From positions 3,162,001 to 3,226,000 of the forward strand of contig NZ_JACBZR010000001.1 in NCBI RefSeq assembly GCF_013408335.1: DNA of 64,000 bases, read 5' to 3'. Of the stretch, positions 18,177 through 27,291 are shown piece by piece (positions within the stretch are counted from its first letter, which is position 1; each line of letters starts with the position of its first letter). The notes under the pieces are model-generated. The model did not search any database. It saw only the letters and a list, made by a program, of their open reading frames with translations, and was not told where the DNA came from. The position numbers and the translations under genes are program-made. This DNA is from Nocardioides panzhihuensis (GTDB lineage: Bacteria; Actinomycetota; Actinomycetes; Propionibacteriales; Nocardioidaceae).

Positions 18177-19403
18177 TCAACGCTCCTTCGTCACACGCGG
18201 CTCGCGAGGCAGGCCGAGGGCCCGCTCGGCGATGATGTTGCGCTGGATCTGCGAGGTGCCGGCGTAGACGGTGCCGGCCAGCGAGTTCTGCAGGTGAACG
18301 GCGAGCCAGGAGGCCGAGGTGTTCGGCGCGCCGGGGTCGTCCGCGCGGAACCAGCGCATCGGCAGGTCGCCCTCCCAGACGAGCGCGTCGGAGCCGAGGA
18401 CGTCGACCGCGATAGCGGAGAGCCGCTGGTGGTACTCGCTCCAGTAGAGCTTCGCGACCGACGCCTCCGGTCCCAGCGTCCCACCACGGACGTACGAGGC
18501 CAGGATCCGGTCACCCATCGCCTTCATCACCAACAGCTCGGAGTACGCCGCGGCGACCCGTGCCCGGACGGCCGGGTTCCGCTCGGCGCCGCGTTCGCGC
18601 ACCAGGTCCAGCAGCCGGGCGAGCTCGAGCCCGAACAGCACCGGGTTGACCGCCGCCTCCTCGCCGCGCTCGTGGCTGAGCAGCGAGTTCGCCACCGTCC
18701 AGCCGTCGTCGACGGCGCCGATCACGTTCTCGGCCGGCGTACGCGCGTCGGTGAAGAAGACCTCGCAGAAGTCGCGGCCACCGCTGAGCATCTCGATGGG
18801 GCGCACCTCGACTCCGGGCTGGTCCATCGGCAGGATGAGCATCGTGATGCCCTGGGTCCGGGGAGCGTCGGGGTTGGTGCGGGTCAGCGCGAACATCCAG
18901 TTGGCGCCCGCCGCGTTGGAGGTCCAGATCTTCTGCCCGTCGATGTGCCACTCGCCCTCGCGCAGCACCGCCTTCGTACGCAGGCTGGAGAGGTCCGAGC
19001 CGGACTCCGGCTCGGAGTAGCCCTGGCACCAGACGTCCTCGCCGGAGATGATCCTCGGCAGGATCCGCGCCTTCTGCTCCGGCGTGCCCCACTTGTTCAC
19101 CGTGTTGCCCAGCATCTTGATCGAGACGGTGTCACCCGGGGTGCCGACCGGCACCCTCGCTCGGGAGAACTCCTCCACGACCACCAGATGGTCGACCTTG
19201 GTCAGCCCCCGGCCGCCGTACGCCTCGGGCCAAGCCACCGCGAGGTAGCCGCGCGACCCGGCGATCTTGCGCCAGCGCGCCACGAACTCCGCCCGCTCAG
19301 GGGCCGGCAGCGCGCCCACACCCTGCCAGTCGGCGGGCAGCTCGGCGCGCAGGAACGCCCGCACCTCCTCGCGGAAGCCCGGGGTCTCACCAGTGCTGGT
19401 CAA
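18177..19403 (-). CDS. Acyl-CoA dehydrogenase, pair 3 larger subunit
   Basis: 408 aa. YSEPESGSDLSSLRTKA, GQKIWTSNAAGANWM and the C-terminal GTSQIQRNIIAERALGL are diagnostic. The start is a TTG at 19403: it overlaps the preceding stop as TTGA and AAGGAGA lies 6 nt upstream, so a TTG start is well supported. It forms a pair with the gene at 17076. Confidence 0.85.
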   Translation of the reverse strand: MTSTGETPGFREEVRAFLRAELPADWQGVGALPAPERAEFVARWRKIAGSRGYLAVAWPEAYGGRGLTKVDHLVVVEEFSRARVPVGTPGDTVSIKMLGNTVNKWGTPEQKARILPRIISGEDVWCQGYSEPESGSDLSSLRTKAVLREGEWHIDGQKIWTSNAAGANWMFALTRTNPDAPRTQGITMLILPMDQPGVEVRPIEMLSGGRDFCEVFFTDARTPAENVIGAVDDGWTVANSLLSHERGEEAAVNPVLFGLELARLLDLVRERGAERNPAVRARVAAAYSELLVMKAMGDRILASYVRGGTLGPEASVAKLYWSEYHQRLSAIAVDVLGSDALVWEGDLPMRWFRADDPGAPNTSASWLAVHLQNSLAGTVYAGTSQIQRNIIAERALGLPREPRVTKER

Positions 19404-20446
19404 CGCGTCTCTCCTTCATGCTCGATGCGTCCGATGAGTGCGGACCACGGGTCGGTGCCGGCAGAGGCCACGATCTCGGCGACGCGCCGGTCCCAGTGAC
19501 GTACGGAGCCGTAGTCGCTGCGCCAGGCCAGCACCGGCCGGGTCAGCTCCTGCAGCGGATGCTCCAGGGTCGTCCCGATCGCGCCGTGCACCTGGTGGGC
19601 GTTCCGCACCACCACGTCTGCGGACACGCCGAGCACCGAGCGGGCCACCGCGACCGCCCGCTCCAGCTCGGCGAGGGTCGCCTGGGAGGAGTCGTACGCC
19701 GCGGCCAACGCGACCGCTGCGGCGGTCGCCGCGGTGAGCAGCGTCGCCTCGGCGGCGGCGTCGGCGACCAGGTGCTGCACCGCCTGGAAGCGGGCCAGCG
19801 GGCGGCCGAACTGGTGACGCTCGGTGACGTGCCGCACACACAGGTCGACGATGCGCTCGATCGCCCCGCTCGCCTGCACCGCCCGTACGAGCGCGCCGCG
19901 CAGGCCGAGCGCGGTCGCGACCTCCGCCGAGATCTCCACGGCGGCCCTCAGTGCGACCGGGTCGACGCTGACCCGGTCGCGAGGCGCGCCGGCGAGGTCG
20001 CGGCCGGCGACGATCATGACCTCGCTCGCGGCGAGGTCGGCCACGAACCAGGACCCGTCCGCGGGCCAGAGCCCGACGATCCGGTCGGCCTGCGAGGCCC
20101 ACGGCACGGCCGGGTCGAGGCCGGCGGAGTCGAGTCGGGCCAGCGTACGGATCTGGTCGTCGGCCTCGATCCCAGCCGTTGCCAGGGCCCATCCGGCAAG
20201 GGCGTCGTGCTCGGCCAGCGGCACCGGGGCAGCATGACGGGCCGCGGCGCGTAGCAGCTCGGCGAGGGTGGGCCAGTCGGCCTCGCGGGCCAGCCGGGTC
20301 AGACCGAGCTCGGTCAGCCGCCCCCACAGCGTCCGATCCATGTCGAGGGTCGCGCCCGCGGACGGCCGGGCGGCGCGCCAGTCGGCGAGCACCTTGTCGA
20401 AGAGCGCGGCCAGCTCCGGGTCGACGGCCACCTCGGTTCCGGTCAT
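19400..20446 (-). CDS. Acyl-CoA dehydrogenase, pair 4 smaller subunit
   Basis: 348 aa. RHQFGRPLARFQAVQHLVAD and NAHQVHGAIGTTLEHPLQEL are clear; the N-terminal 200 residues are strongly diverged and shorter than in a complete enzyme. Coupled to the larger subunit by ATGA. With pair 3 it forms a four-subunit block in one operon. Confidence 0.8.
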   Translation of the reverse strand: MTGTEVAVDPELAALFDKVLADWRAARPSAGATLDMDRTLWGRLTELGLTRLAREADWPTLAELLRAAARHAAPVPLAEHDALAGWALATAGIEADDQIRTLARLDSAGLDPAVPWASQADRIVGLWPADGSWFVADLAASEVMIVAGRDLAGAPRDRVSVDPVALRAAVEISAEVATALGLRGALVRAVQASGAIERIVDLCVRHVTERHQFGRPLARFQAVQHLVADAAAEATLLTAATAAAVALAAAYDSSQATLAELERAVAVARSVLGVSADVVVRNAHQVHGAIGTTLEHPLQELTRPVLAWRSDYGSVRHWDRRVAEIVASAGTDPWSALIGRIEHEGETR

Positions 20447-21600
20447 CCGCGCAGTCCCCAGCCGCGCGCGATCACGCCGCGCAGGATCTCGTTGGTGCCG
20501 CCCCGGATGGTGAACCCGGGGCGCTGGGCCAGGGCCGTGGCCGCCAGCCGAGCCAGCCGCTCGTCGGTCGCGGTCTCGCCGACCACCGTGCCGCCGAGCT
20601 CGGCGACGTCGCCCTCGTGGGCGGTGCCCAGCACCTTGGTGATCGCGGCGGCCATGTCGACCGACTCGCCTCGAGAGAGTCCACCGGCGACCGCGGAGGA
20701 GAGCTGGTGGAGCGCCGCGGTGCGCGCCAGCGCGCGACCCACCTCGGCGCCGGGGCTCTCGGCGGACAGCAGCGCGGCGAGCAGCGGGAAGGTGCTCAGG
20801 AACCGCTCCGGTCCGCTGCGCTCGTAGCCGAGCTCGGAGGTCACCTGCTCCCAGCCCGCGCCGATCGTGCCGAAGACCCACTCCTCGGCCACGCGCACCT
20901 CGTCGAGGAAGACCTCGTTGAAGTGGTGCCGCCCGTCCATCGAGACGATCGGCCGCACCTCGACCCCGGGCACGCGCAGGTCGACTACGAACTGGCTCAG
21001 GCCGGCATGCCTGTCGCGCTCGTCGACCGGCGCCGTACGGGCCAGCACGATGAACCGGTGCGCCCGGTGAGCCCCGGAGGTCCAGACCTTGGTGCCGCTG
21101 ATCCGCCAGCCGTCGCCGTCGCGGGTCGCCCGGGTGCGCACCGAGGCGAGGTCCGAGCCTGAGTCGGGTTCGGACATGCCGATCGCAAAGTAGGTCTCCC
21201 CCGCCGCGATCGCCGGCAGCAGCGTGCGCTTCTGGTGCTCGGTGCCGTACTTCAGCACCGACGGCGCGATCTGCCGGTCGGCGATCCAGTGCGCGGCCAG
21301 TGGCGCACCGGCGGCGAGCAACTCCTCGGTGACCACGAACCTCTCCAGGAACGTACGTCCCCGCCCGCCGTACGCTGTCGGGATCGTCATTCCCAGCCAG
21401 CCGCACGCGGCCAGCCGGCGGGTGAACTCCTCGTCCCAGCCGGTCAGCCACGAGTCGACCTGCGGCGTGATCCGGCCGCTGCCGAACTCCTCGTCGAGGA
21501 ACGCCCGCACCTGTCGGCGCAGGTCGAGCAGGTCCTCGCTCTCGACAGCGACCTGTGGCAGGTGAGGGCGTCTGGTCGTGGTCACCCTTGCGGCAACCAT
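20443..21600 (-). CDS. Acyl-CoA dehydrogenase, pair 4 larger subunit
   Basis: 385 aa. MSEPDSGSDLASVRTRA, SGTKVWTSGAHRAHRF and FTIRGGTNEILRGVIARGWG are diagnostic. The ATG at 21600 has no clear ribosome-binding sequence, but the CoA-transferase stop is only 16 nt upstream, so re-initiation is likely. Partner of the gene at 19400. Confidence 0.85.
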   Translation of the reverse strand: MVAARVTTTRRPHLPQVAVESEDLLDLRRQVRAFLDEEFGSGRITPQVDSWLTGWDEEFTRRLAACGWLGMTIPTAYGGRGRTFLERFVVTEELLAAGAPLAAHWIADRQIAPSVLKYGTEHQKRTLLPAIAAGETYFAIGMSEPDSGSDLASVRTRATRDGDGWRISGTKVWTSGAHRAHRFIVLARTAPVDERDRHAGLSQFVVDLRVPGVEVRPIVSMDGRHHFNEVFLDEVRVAEEWVFGTIGAGWEQVTSELGYERSGPERFLSTFPLLAALLSAESPGAEVGRALARTAALHQLSSAVAGGLSRGESVDMAAAITKVLGTAHEGDVAELGGTVVGETATDERLARLAATALAQRPGFTIRGGTNEILRGVIARGWGLRG

Positions 21601-21616
21601 CGGTTGGCGACCGCCG

Positions 21617-22834
21617 TCACAGGATCGCCCCGCTCTCCTTGAGCGCGGGCAGGTCCTCCCAGTCGTACCCGGCCTCGATCAGCACCAGCTCGGTGTGCTC
21701 GCCGTGCTCGGGGGCTCGGCTGCGCGCGTTGGGCTGCTCGTCGAACTGGACCGGGCTGTCGACGACGGCGAACTCGTTGTCGCGGCCGTCCTTGAGCCGG
21801 GGCAGGTAGCCGTTGGCGATCACGACCGGGTCGGAGTGGAGGTCGACGGCGTTCTGCACCACGTCCCAGACGCCCTCGAAGCCGTCGAAGGCCTTCTTCC
21901 AGTGCTCCAGCGGCTGCGCGCCGAAGGCGGCCCGCAGCTCGGTGACGCACTCCGCGCTGTTCTGGAAGCGGACCCCGGCGTTGGCGAAGCGCTCGTCCTC
22001 GATCAGGTCCGGGCGGCCGAGCCGCTCGCAGAACTCCTTCCAGAACCGGTCTGCCTGCAGCAGTACGAACGCGAGGAACCGGCCGTCGGAGGTCTGGTAG
22101 AGGCTGGTGACCGGGTTGGGCATCTTGTCCAGGTCGTACTTCGGCATCGGGTTGCCGGTGACGCCCGCGGCGACGACGTCGGTGGCGATCTGCCACATCG
22201 CGGTCGAGACCAGCGAGACGTCGACCAGCGACGCCTCCCCGGTGCGGTCGCGCTTGAACAGCGCGCCGACGATGCCCGAGGCGAGCGCGAACCCGGCGAA
22301 CAGGTCACCGAAGGCCGGGCGCTGGATCGGCGGGTAGCCACCGCCGATCGGAGCGTACGCATCCCCGATGCCGCCACGCGACCAGTAGGCCGCCAGGTCG
22401 TAGCCGCCGCGGTCCGCCTCGTCGCCCTTGGTGCCGTAGCCGTGGCCGCGGGCGTAGATGATCCTGGGGTTGATCTTGCGCAGGTCCTCGGGCTCGATGC
22501 CCAGGCGCTTGCGGGAGTCGGGCAGCAGGTTGGTGACGAACACGTCGGCCGACTCGATGAGCTTGAAGAGCACCTCGCGGCCCTTCGGGTTGGCCACGTC
22601 GATCCCGACGCTGCGCTTGCCGCGGTTCGGCTGCTCGACGAAGTGGTTGATGTCCCCGGCGCCGGGGACCATTCCCGAGTTGATCAGTGCACGCTGCGGG
22701 TCGCCGGTCTCGGGATGCTCGATCTTGAGGACGTCGGCTCCCCAGTCGGCCAGAACGGCGCCCGCAGTGGGCACGAAGGTCCAGGCCGCGAGCTCGACCA
22801 CGCGGATTCCGGAAAGCACCTGGTTGTCAGACAT
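21617..22834 (-). CDS. Class III CoA-transferase (CaiB/BaiF)
   Basis: 405 aa, a full-length family member. The N-terminal Rossmann part has [28 protein letters not shown] in outline, and the catalytic aspartate is expected in [10 protein letters not shown]. It moves CoA from a donor thioester to a carboxylic acid and gives an ATP-independent way to activate a pathway acid. First gene of the leftward dehydrogenase operon, behind the operator at 22883-22898. Confidence 0.9.
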   Translation of the reverse strand: MSDNQVLSGIRVVELAAWTFVPTAGAVLADWGADVLKIEHPETGDPQRALINSGMVPGAGDINHFVEQPNRGKRSVGIDVANPKGREVLFKLIESADVFVTNLLPDSRKRLGIEPEDLRKINPRIIYARGHGYGTKGDEADRGGYDLAAYWSRGGIGDAYAPIGGGYPPIQRPAFGDLFAGFALASGIVGALFKRDRTGEASLVDVSLVSTAMWQIATDVVAAGVTGNPMPKYDLDKMPNPVTSLYQTSDGRFLAFVLLQADRFWKEFCERLGRPDLIEDERFANAGVRFQNSAECVTELRAAFGAQPLEHWKKAFDGFEGVWDVVQNAVDLHSDPVVIANGYLPRLKDGRDNEFAVVDSPVQFDEQPNARSRAPEHGEHTELVLIEAGYDWEDLPALKESGAIL

Positions 22835-22882
22835 GCGTACCCCTCGGTGAGAACGTTGTGTGACCTAGGACACTAGATCGAG

Positions 22883-22898
22883 TTGACGATAGCGTCAA
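22883..22898. promoter_or_regulatory. Operator-like inverted repeat TTGAC-N6-GTCAA
   Basis: TTGACGATAGCGTCAA, perfect arms, 49 nt upstream of the leftward CoA-transferase start at 22834. Confidence 0.75.
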
Positions 22899-22949
22899 CT
22901 GGTTCCGAACATCCTTTGCCTGCCAGGCGCCGTCGACCGCTTCTTTCTT

Positions 22950-22965
22950 TTGACGCTTTTGTCAA
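22950..22965. promoter_or_regulatory. Operator-like inverted repeat TTGAC-N6-GTCAA
   Basis: TTGACGCTTTTGTCAA, perfect arms, 43 nt upstream of the rightward hydratase start at 23008. With the site at 22883 it gives one operator to each of two divergent operons. Confidence 0.75.
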
Positions 22966-23007
22966 GTACGGTGTTGGCGAGCCCGTAGCCCATCCGGAGG
23001 AGTGCCC

Positions 23008-23781
23008 ATGACCCGCGTCCTCGTTACCGATGACGGACCGGTCCGGACGATCACCCTGAACGCTCCTGACCGCCTCAACGCCCTCGATCTCGGCCTCCTG
23101 GCCGACCTCCGAACCGCCATCGCCGACACCGCGGCGACCGACACCGTCGGAGCCGTCGTCGTGACCGGCGCCGGACGCGGTTTCTGCGCGGGCGCCGACC
23201 TGAACGAGATGTTCGGCGATCTCGACCGGCCGACCGAGGAGATCCGCGACCACCTCCGCGGGGTGTACGCCTCGTTCCTCGGCCTGCGCGACCTCGCCGT
23301 GCCAACCCTGGCTGCGGTGCAGGGCACCGCGATCGGCGCCGGACTCAACATCGCGCTTGCCTGCGACCTGATCGTGGCCGGCCCGAGGGCCCGCTTCGGG
23401 CCCACCTTCACCCAGATCGGCCTGCACCCGGGCGGTGGCTGCACCTGGATGCTTGTCGAGCGCGTGGGCCGCTCACGGGCGCTGTCGCTGCTGCTGGACG
23501 GCGCGATCATCGACGCGTCCCGAGCCCGCGAGATCGGCCTGAGCGACCTCGACGCCGAGGACCCGCTCACGACTGCGCATGCGCTGGCTGCGACATACGC
23601 GTCCCGCGCTGGACTCAGCCGGGCCGTCAAACGCTCCGTCGACGGGGCCACGAGGGCGGATTTCGAGGAGTCGATCGCGACCGAGGCGTGGGCCCAGGCG
23701 GAGTCGACCCGAGACGAGGCCTTCCGCGCCTACCTGGCCGACTTCGCCGAGAAGCGCCCGGGCAAGGACGCGAGCAGGTAG
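23008..23781 (+). CDS. Enoyl-CoA hydratase/isomerase (crotonase fold)
   Basis: 257 aa. GAGRGFCAGADLNEM and VQGTAIGAGLNIALACDLIV are the two oxyanion-hole strands. Start ATG at 23008 behind GGAGGAG; a GTG two codons earlier is less well placed. First gene of a four-gene rightward operon (hydratase, CoA-transferase, thiolase-like, DUF35) with its own operator. Role: hydration of an unsaturated acyl-CoA ahead of the cleavage step by the downstream thiolase/DUF35 pair. Confidence 0.85.
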   Translation: MTRVLVTDDGPVRTITLNAPDRLNALDLGLLADLRTAIADTAATDTVGAVVVTGAGRGFCAGADLNEMFGDLDRPTEEIRDHLRGVYASFLGLRDLAVPTLAAVQGTAIGAGLNIALACDLIVAGPRARFGPTFTQIGLHPGGGCTWMLVERVGRSRALSLLLDGAIIDASRAREIGLSDLDAEDPLTTAHALAATYASRAGLSRAVKRSVDGATRADFEESIATEAWAQAESTRDEAFRAYLADFAEKRPGKDASR

Positions 23782-24999
23782 ATGCCGACACCGTCCACGG
23801 ATCTGCTCGACGGTCTCCGCGTCCTCGATCTGACCACCACGTTCATGGGGCCCTACTGCACGATGCAGCTGGCCCGGCTCGGCGCCGAGGTGATCAAGGT
23901 CGAGGAGCCGAGCGGCGACCTCACCCGCGGGATCCTCGACCACGACGGCCTCGGGCTGGGTCCGATCTTCCTCAGCGCCAACCACGGCAAGCGCAGCCTC
24001 GCGGTCGACCTGAAGGACCCCCGCGGCCGCGACCTGCTCCTGGAGCTGGCCGCCACCGCTGACGTGTTCGTCACCAACCTGCGCCCCCAGGCGGTCGCCC
24101 GGCTCGGGTTGGCACCGGAGCGGATCGTGGAGACCAACCCGCGCTGCGTGGTCGCGAGCCTGGTCGGATTCGGGCCGGGCGGCAGCTATGACGGACTGGC
24201 GGCGTACGACGACGTGATCCAGGCCGTCAGCGGGATGGCCGCCGTCCAGGGCGGGGGCGGCGAGCCGGCGTACGTGAGGTCGGCGATCGCCGACAAGACC
24301 GTCGGCCTGGTCGCGGCGAACTCGATCCTCGCGGCACTGCTCGCTCGCGAGCGGACCGGCCTCGGCCGGATCGTCACCGTGCCGATGTTCGAGGCGATGG
24401 TGGCCTTCAACCTCCTCGACCACCAGGGCGGGCACACCTACGACCCGCCCCGCGGAGAGACCGGCTACCCACGGCTGATGTCGCCGTTCCGGCACCCGTA
24501 CGCCACCAGCGACGGCCACCTCGGCGTAGTCGTCTACACCGACCGGATGTGGCTGTCGTTCTTCGATCTGATCGGCCGGCCCGAGCTCGCCGAGGAGCCT
24601 CGGTTCCGCACCATCACCGGGCGTACGCAGCACATCGACGAGCTCTACCAGCTCGTCGAGGGAGAGCTCACCAAACACCCGTCCGCCTACTGGATCGAGG
24701 CGCTGCGCGCCGCGGACATCCCGGTGATCGAGGTGCGCACCCTCGGCGACCTGCTCGATGACCCGCACCTGCGCGAGGTCGGCTTCTTCGAGCCGGTCGA
24801 CCATCCGGTGGCCGGCCCACTGCGGCTCGCCCCCTACCCCGCGACGTTCTCCCCGACCCACCCGGTCGCGCTGCCGCCCGCCCCGCTCCTGGGCCAGCAC
24901 ACCAGGGAGGTCGCGCAGGAGACGTCCCTGTCCCCCACCGACGTCCAGACGCTCCTCGACGAGGGCGTGCTGGTCGAGACGATCGGAGCCGTTCGATGA
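23782..24999 (+). CDS. Class III CoA-transferase (CaiB/BaiF)
   Basis: 405 aa. VLDLTTTFMGPYCTMQLARL and GPGGSYDGLAAYDDVIQAVS are typical of formyl-CoA transferase-like enzymes; RSAIADKTVGL holds the expected catalytic Asp. The ATG follows the hydratase stop with no gap. A second CoA-transferase in the island, only distantly similar to the one at 21617, suggests two different acids are activated or CoA is recycled. Confidence 0.9.
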   Translation: MPTPSTDLLDGLRVLDLTTTFMGPYCTMQLARLGAEVIKVEEPSGDLTRGILDHDGLGLGPIFLSANHGKRSLAVDLKDPRGRDLLLELAATADVFVTNLRPQAVARLGLAPERIVETNPRCVVASLVGFGPGGSYDGLAAYDDVIQAVSGMAAVQGGGGEPAYVRSAIADKTVGLVAANSILAALLARERTGLGRIVTVPMFEAMVAFNLLDHQGGHTYDPPRGETGYPRLMSPFRHPYATSDGHLGVVVYTDRMWLSFFDLIGRPELAEEPRFRTITGRTQHIDELYQLVEGELTKHPSAYWIEALRAADIPVIEVRTLGDLLDDPHLREVGFFEPVDHPVAGPLRLAPYPATFSPTHPVALPPAPLLGQHTREVAQETSLSPTDVQTLLDEGVLVETIGAVR

Positions 25000-26171
25000 A
25001 CTCCCTCAACGGAGCCGCCGTGATCGTGGGCGCCTACGAGCACCCCGCGCGGAAGCTGCCCCACCACACGCTCCACCAGGTGCACCGCGAGGTCGTCCTC
25101 GGCGCGCTCGCCGACTCCGGGCTCACCCTCGCCGACGTCGACGGCTTCTTCTGCGACGCGACCGCCCCCGGCCTCGGCCCGATAGACCTCATGGAGTATC
25201 TCGGCATCCAGGCGCGGGTCACCGCCTCCGGCGAGCTCGGCGGAGCGACGTACGTCGCCTATGTCGGTCAGGCGGCAGCGGCCATCGCCGCCGGGCACTG
25301 CCGGGTCGCGGTGATCACCCTCGCCGGGCTGCCGAGCCAGGCGAGCACCAAGAGTGCGGCGCTCGAAGCCGCCCCAGGCCCGGCGGCGAGCTTCGAGAGC
25401 AACGGCTTCCGCGGCGGTTACGGCCCGGTCGCCGACTACGCACTGGTCGCTCGGCGGCACATGCACGAGTTCGGCACCACCTCTGAGCACCTCGCCTGGG
25501 TGCGGGTCGCCGCCTCCGAGCACGCCAAGCACAACCCGAACGCCAAGCTCCAGGAGCCGCTGACGGTCGGGCAGGTGCTCGAGTCGCCCCTGATCGCCGA
25601 CCCGCTGCACCGCCTCGACTGCTGCGTGATGACCGACGGCGGCGGCGCGCTGGTGGTGGTCCACCCCGACCTCGCCCGCGACCTCGGCCGCCGCGGCGCG
25701 CTCCTGCGCGGCTACGGCGAGGCCCACAAGGACGCCGCGTTCGGGCATGTCGACCTCACCTACTCGGCCAACCGACGCGCCGGCGAGCAGGCGTACGCCG
25801 AGGCCGGCGCGGGTCCTCGCGACATCGACTACCTCGGCCTCTACGACTCGTTCACGATCACCGTCCTGCTGGCTCTGGAGGATCTCGGCTTCGCCGAGCG
25901 CGGCCGAGGCGGGGCGTACGTCGAGGATCTCGGTCTCACCGCCGCCGGCGGTCGGGTGCCGGTGAACACCGACGGCGGCGGACTGATGAACAACCACCCC
26001 GGCAACCGTGGCGGGATGACCAAGGTCATCGAAGCCGTACGCCAACTGCGCGGCGAGGCGACCCCCGCCGTCCAGGTGCCCGACTGCGAGCTCGCCCTCG
26101 TCGCGGGCACCGGTTTCCGGCTCTCCCAGCGCCACTACAGCGCCGCACTCGTCCTGGAGCAGTTCTCATGA
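24996..26171 (+). CDS. Thiolase-like protein, probable retro-aldolase subunit
   Basis: 391 aa. Thiolase fold with VIVGAYEHPARKLPHHTLHQ at the start and YDSFTITVLLALEDLGF, NTDGGGLMNNHPGNRGG later. The nucleophile position reads SGELGGATYVAYVG, without cysteine, as in Ltp2-like aldolases. ATGA overlap with the CoA-transferase before it and with the DUF35 gene after it, so the two partners are made together. Probable role: carbon-carbon cleavage of a hydroxyacyl-CoA. Confidence 0.8.
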   Translation: MNSLNGAAVIVGAYEHPARKLPHHTLHQVHREVVLGALADSGLTLADVDGFFCDATAPGLGPIDLMEYLGIQARVTASGELGGATYVAYVGQAAAAIAAGHCRVAVITLAGLPSQASTKSAALEAAPGPAASFESNGFRGGYGPVADYALVARRHMHEFGTTSEHLAWVRVAASEHAKHNPNAKLQEPLTVGQVLESPLIADPLHRLDCCVMTDGGGALVVVHPDLARDLGRRGALLRGYGEAHKDAAFGHVDLTYSANRRAGEQAYAEAGAGPRDIDYLGLYDSFTITVLLALEDLGFAERGRGGAYVEDLGLTAAGGRVPVNTDGGGLMNNHPGNRGGMTKVIEAVRQLRGEATPAVQVPDCELALVAGTGFRLSQRHYSAALVLEQFS

Positions 26172-26596
26172 GCACCTACTTCCCGCCCGGCCTGCCCACC
26201 GACCCGCCGGTCCTCGACCCCGAGACCCGCCCCTACTGGGCCGCGGCCGAGCAGGACAGCCTGGTGGTGCCGTTCTGTACCGCCTGCGAGCAGCACTTCT
26301 GGTATCCCCGCGGTTTCTGCCCCCGGTGCACGGGCGACGCCGTCGAGTGGCCACGGGTGAGTGGCCACGGGGAGATCTACAGCTACTCGGTCGTACGCCG
26401 CGGGTTCGGCGCCTGGGCCAAGCACACCCCGTTCGTGATCGCCTGGGTCACCCTCGACATCGGCGTCACCGTGCTCACCAACGTCGTCGGCTGCACAGAG
26501 GACCAGCTAGCGGTCGGCCTCCCCGTGACGGCGCTGTTCGAGGCCGGAGACGGCAACCCGCCGGCGCTCCGGTTCACCCCGCGCGCCGGCTCCTGA
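26168..26596 (+). CDS. DUF35 zinc-ribbon/OB-fold protein
   Basis: 142 aa. Zinc ribbon cysteines in CTACEQHFWYPRGFCPRC (residues about 35-57), then the OB-fold (GEIYSYSVVRRGFG and VLTNVVGC). Coupled to the thiolase-like gene by ATGA. Partner subunit for acyl-CoA binding. Last gene of the operon; it converges on the TetR gene 11 nt away. Confidence 0.85.
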   Translation: MSTYFPPGLPTDPPVLDPETRPYWAAAEQDSLVVPFCTACEQHFWYPRGFCPRCTGDAVEWPRVSGHGEIYSYSVVRRGFGAWAKHTPFVIAWVTLDIGVTVLTNVVGCTEDQLAVGLPVTALFEAGDGNPPALRFTPRAGS

Positions 26597-26607
26597 CGAC
26601 GCGGGAG

Positions 26608-27258
26608 TCAACATTCCAGGTCCGGCAGCGCACAGGCAGCCAGATGCAGTGCGTCCCGGATGGCCTGGTCGATGCTCAGCTCCTCCTGATCCGCCCACGC
26701 CCAGTGCTCGACGGCCGCGGTGAGAGCGGCATTGAGCACCATGCCCTGGACCAGCACGGGCAGGCTGTCAGGGCTCTGGCCGCTCCGGTCGGCCAGCATG
26801 TGAGTGATCTCCCGGACCGCTTCGTCATGGCCTTGGAGCCAGACGGCTCGCAGCCCGGGCTCGGTCCTGGTCAGACGCACCAGGCCGCGCAGCGAGTCCA
26901 GCTCGCCGGCCGTGGCGAAAGCGACCAGGGCGCCCTCGCGCAGAAGGTCGGAAGGTGACCCGTCCGACAGACACTCGCGCAGGCGACCGACCAGGCCGTC
27001 GATGCCCGCGGTGAGCAGGGGCTGCACGCACTGCTCCTTGCTCGAGAAGTAGCGCCACAGCGTCCGGGTCGACATCCCAGCTGCGTTGGCGATCTCCTCG
27101 GCCGAAGTGCTCGCCACCCCTTTCGCCATGAAGAGGCGTACGGCCTCGTGGGCGATCTCCAGCTGGGTGGTGCGCCGGCGGCGATCGCTGATCCGGGGGC
27201 GGCCGAGACGGGGACCGGACTGCCCTGCGGGGGCCGCCGGGTCACTGGCTGTGCTCAT
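26608..27258 (-). CDS. TetR-family regulator of the ferredoxin-P450 operon
   Basis: 216 aa. HTH at residues about 30-80: HEAVRLFMAKGVASTSAEEI, ANAAGMSTRTLWRYFSSKEQ. The basic N-terminal tail (GPRLGRPRISDRRRR) may add minor-groove contacts. It is divergent from the ferredoxin/reductase/P450 operon, and a perfect 23-bp palindrome lies in the 114-bp gap, so it most likely represses that operon and itself. Its sequence and its palindrome differ from those of the island regulator. Confidence 0.85.
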   Translation of the reverse strand: MSTASDPAAPAGQSGPRLGRPRISDRRRRTTQLEIAHEAVRLFMAKGVASTSAEEIANAAGMSTRTLWRYFSSKEQCVQPLLTAGIDGLVGRLRECLSDGSPSDLLREGALVAFATAGELDSLRGLVRLTRTEPGLRAVWLQGHDEAVREITHMLADRSGQSPDSLPVLVQGMVLNAALTAAVEHWAWADQEELSIDQAIRDALHLAACALPDLEC

Positions 27259-27291
27259 GTCGCAATTCTCACTTTTTGTCTCGCCGTGTCA

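Noticed and set aside
16794..19499. Open frame of about 900 codons on the plus strand
   Set aside because: It is antisense to a clear hydratase and two acyl-CoA dehydrogenase genes; high GC makes such long shadow frames common and its product has no family features.
1..26600. Direct assignment of the island to cholesterol degradation
   Set aside because: Side-chain-like enzymes are present, but no KstD, KshA/B, HsaA-D or Mce genes are seen, and the operator differs from known KstR sites.
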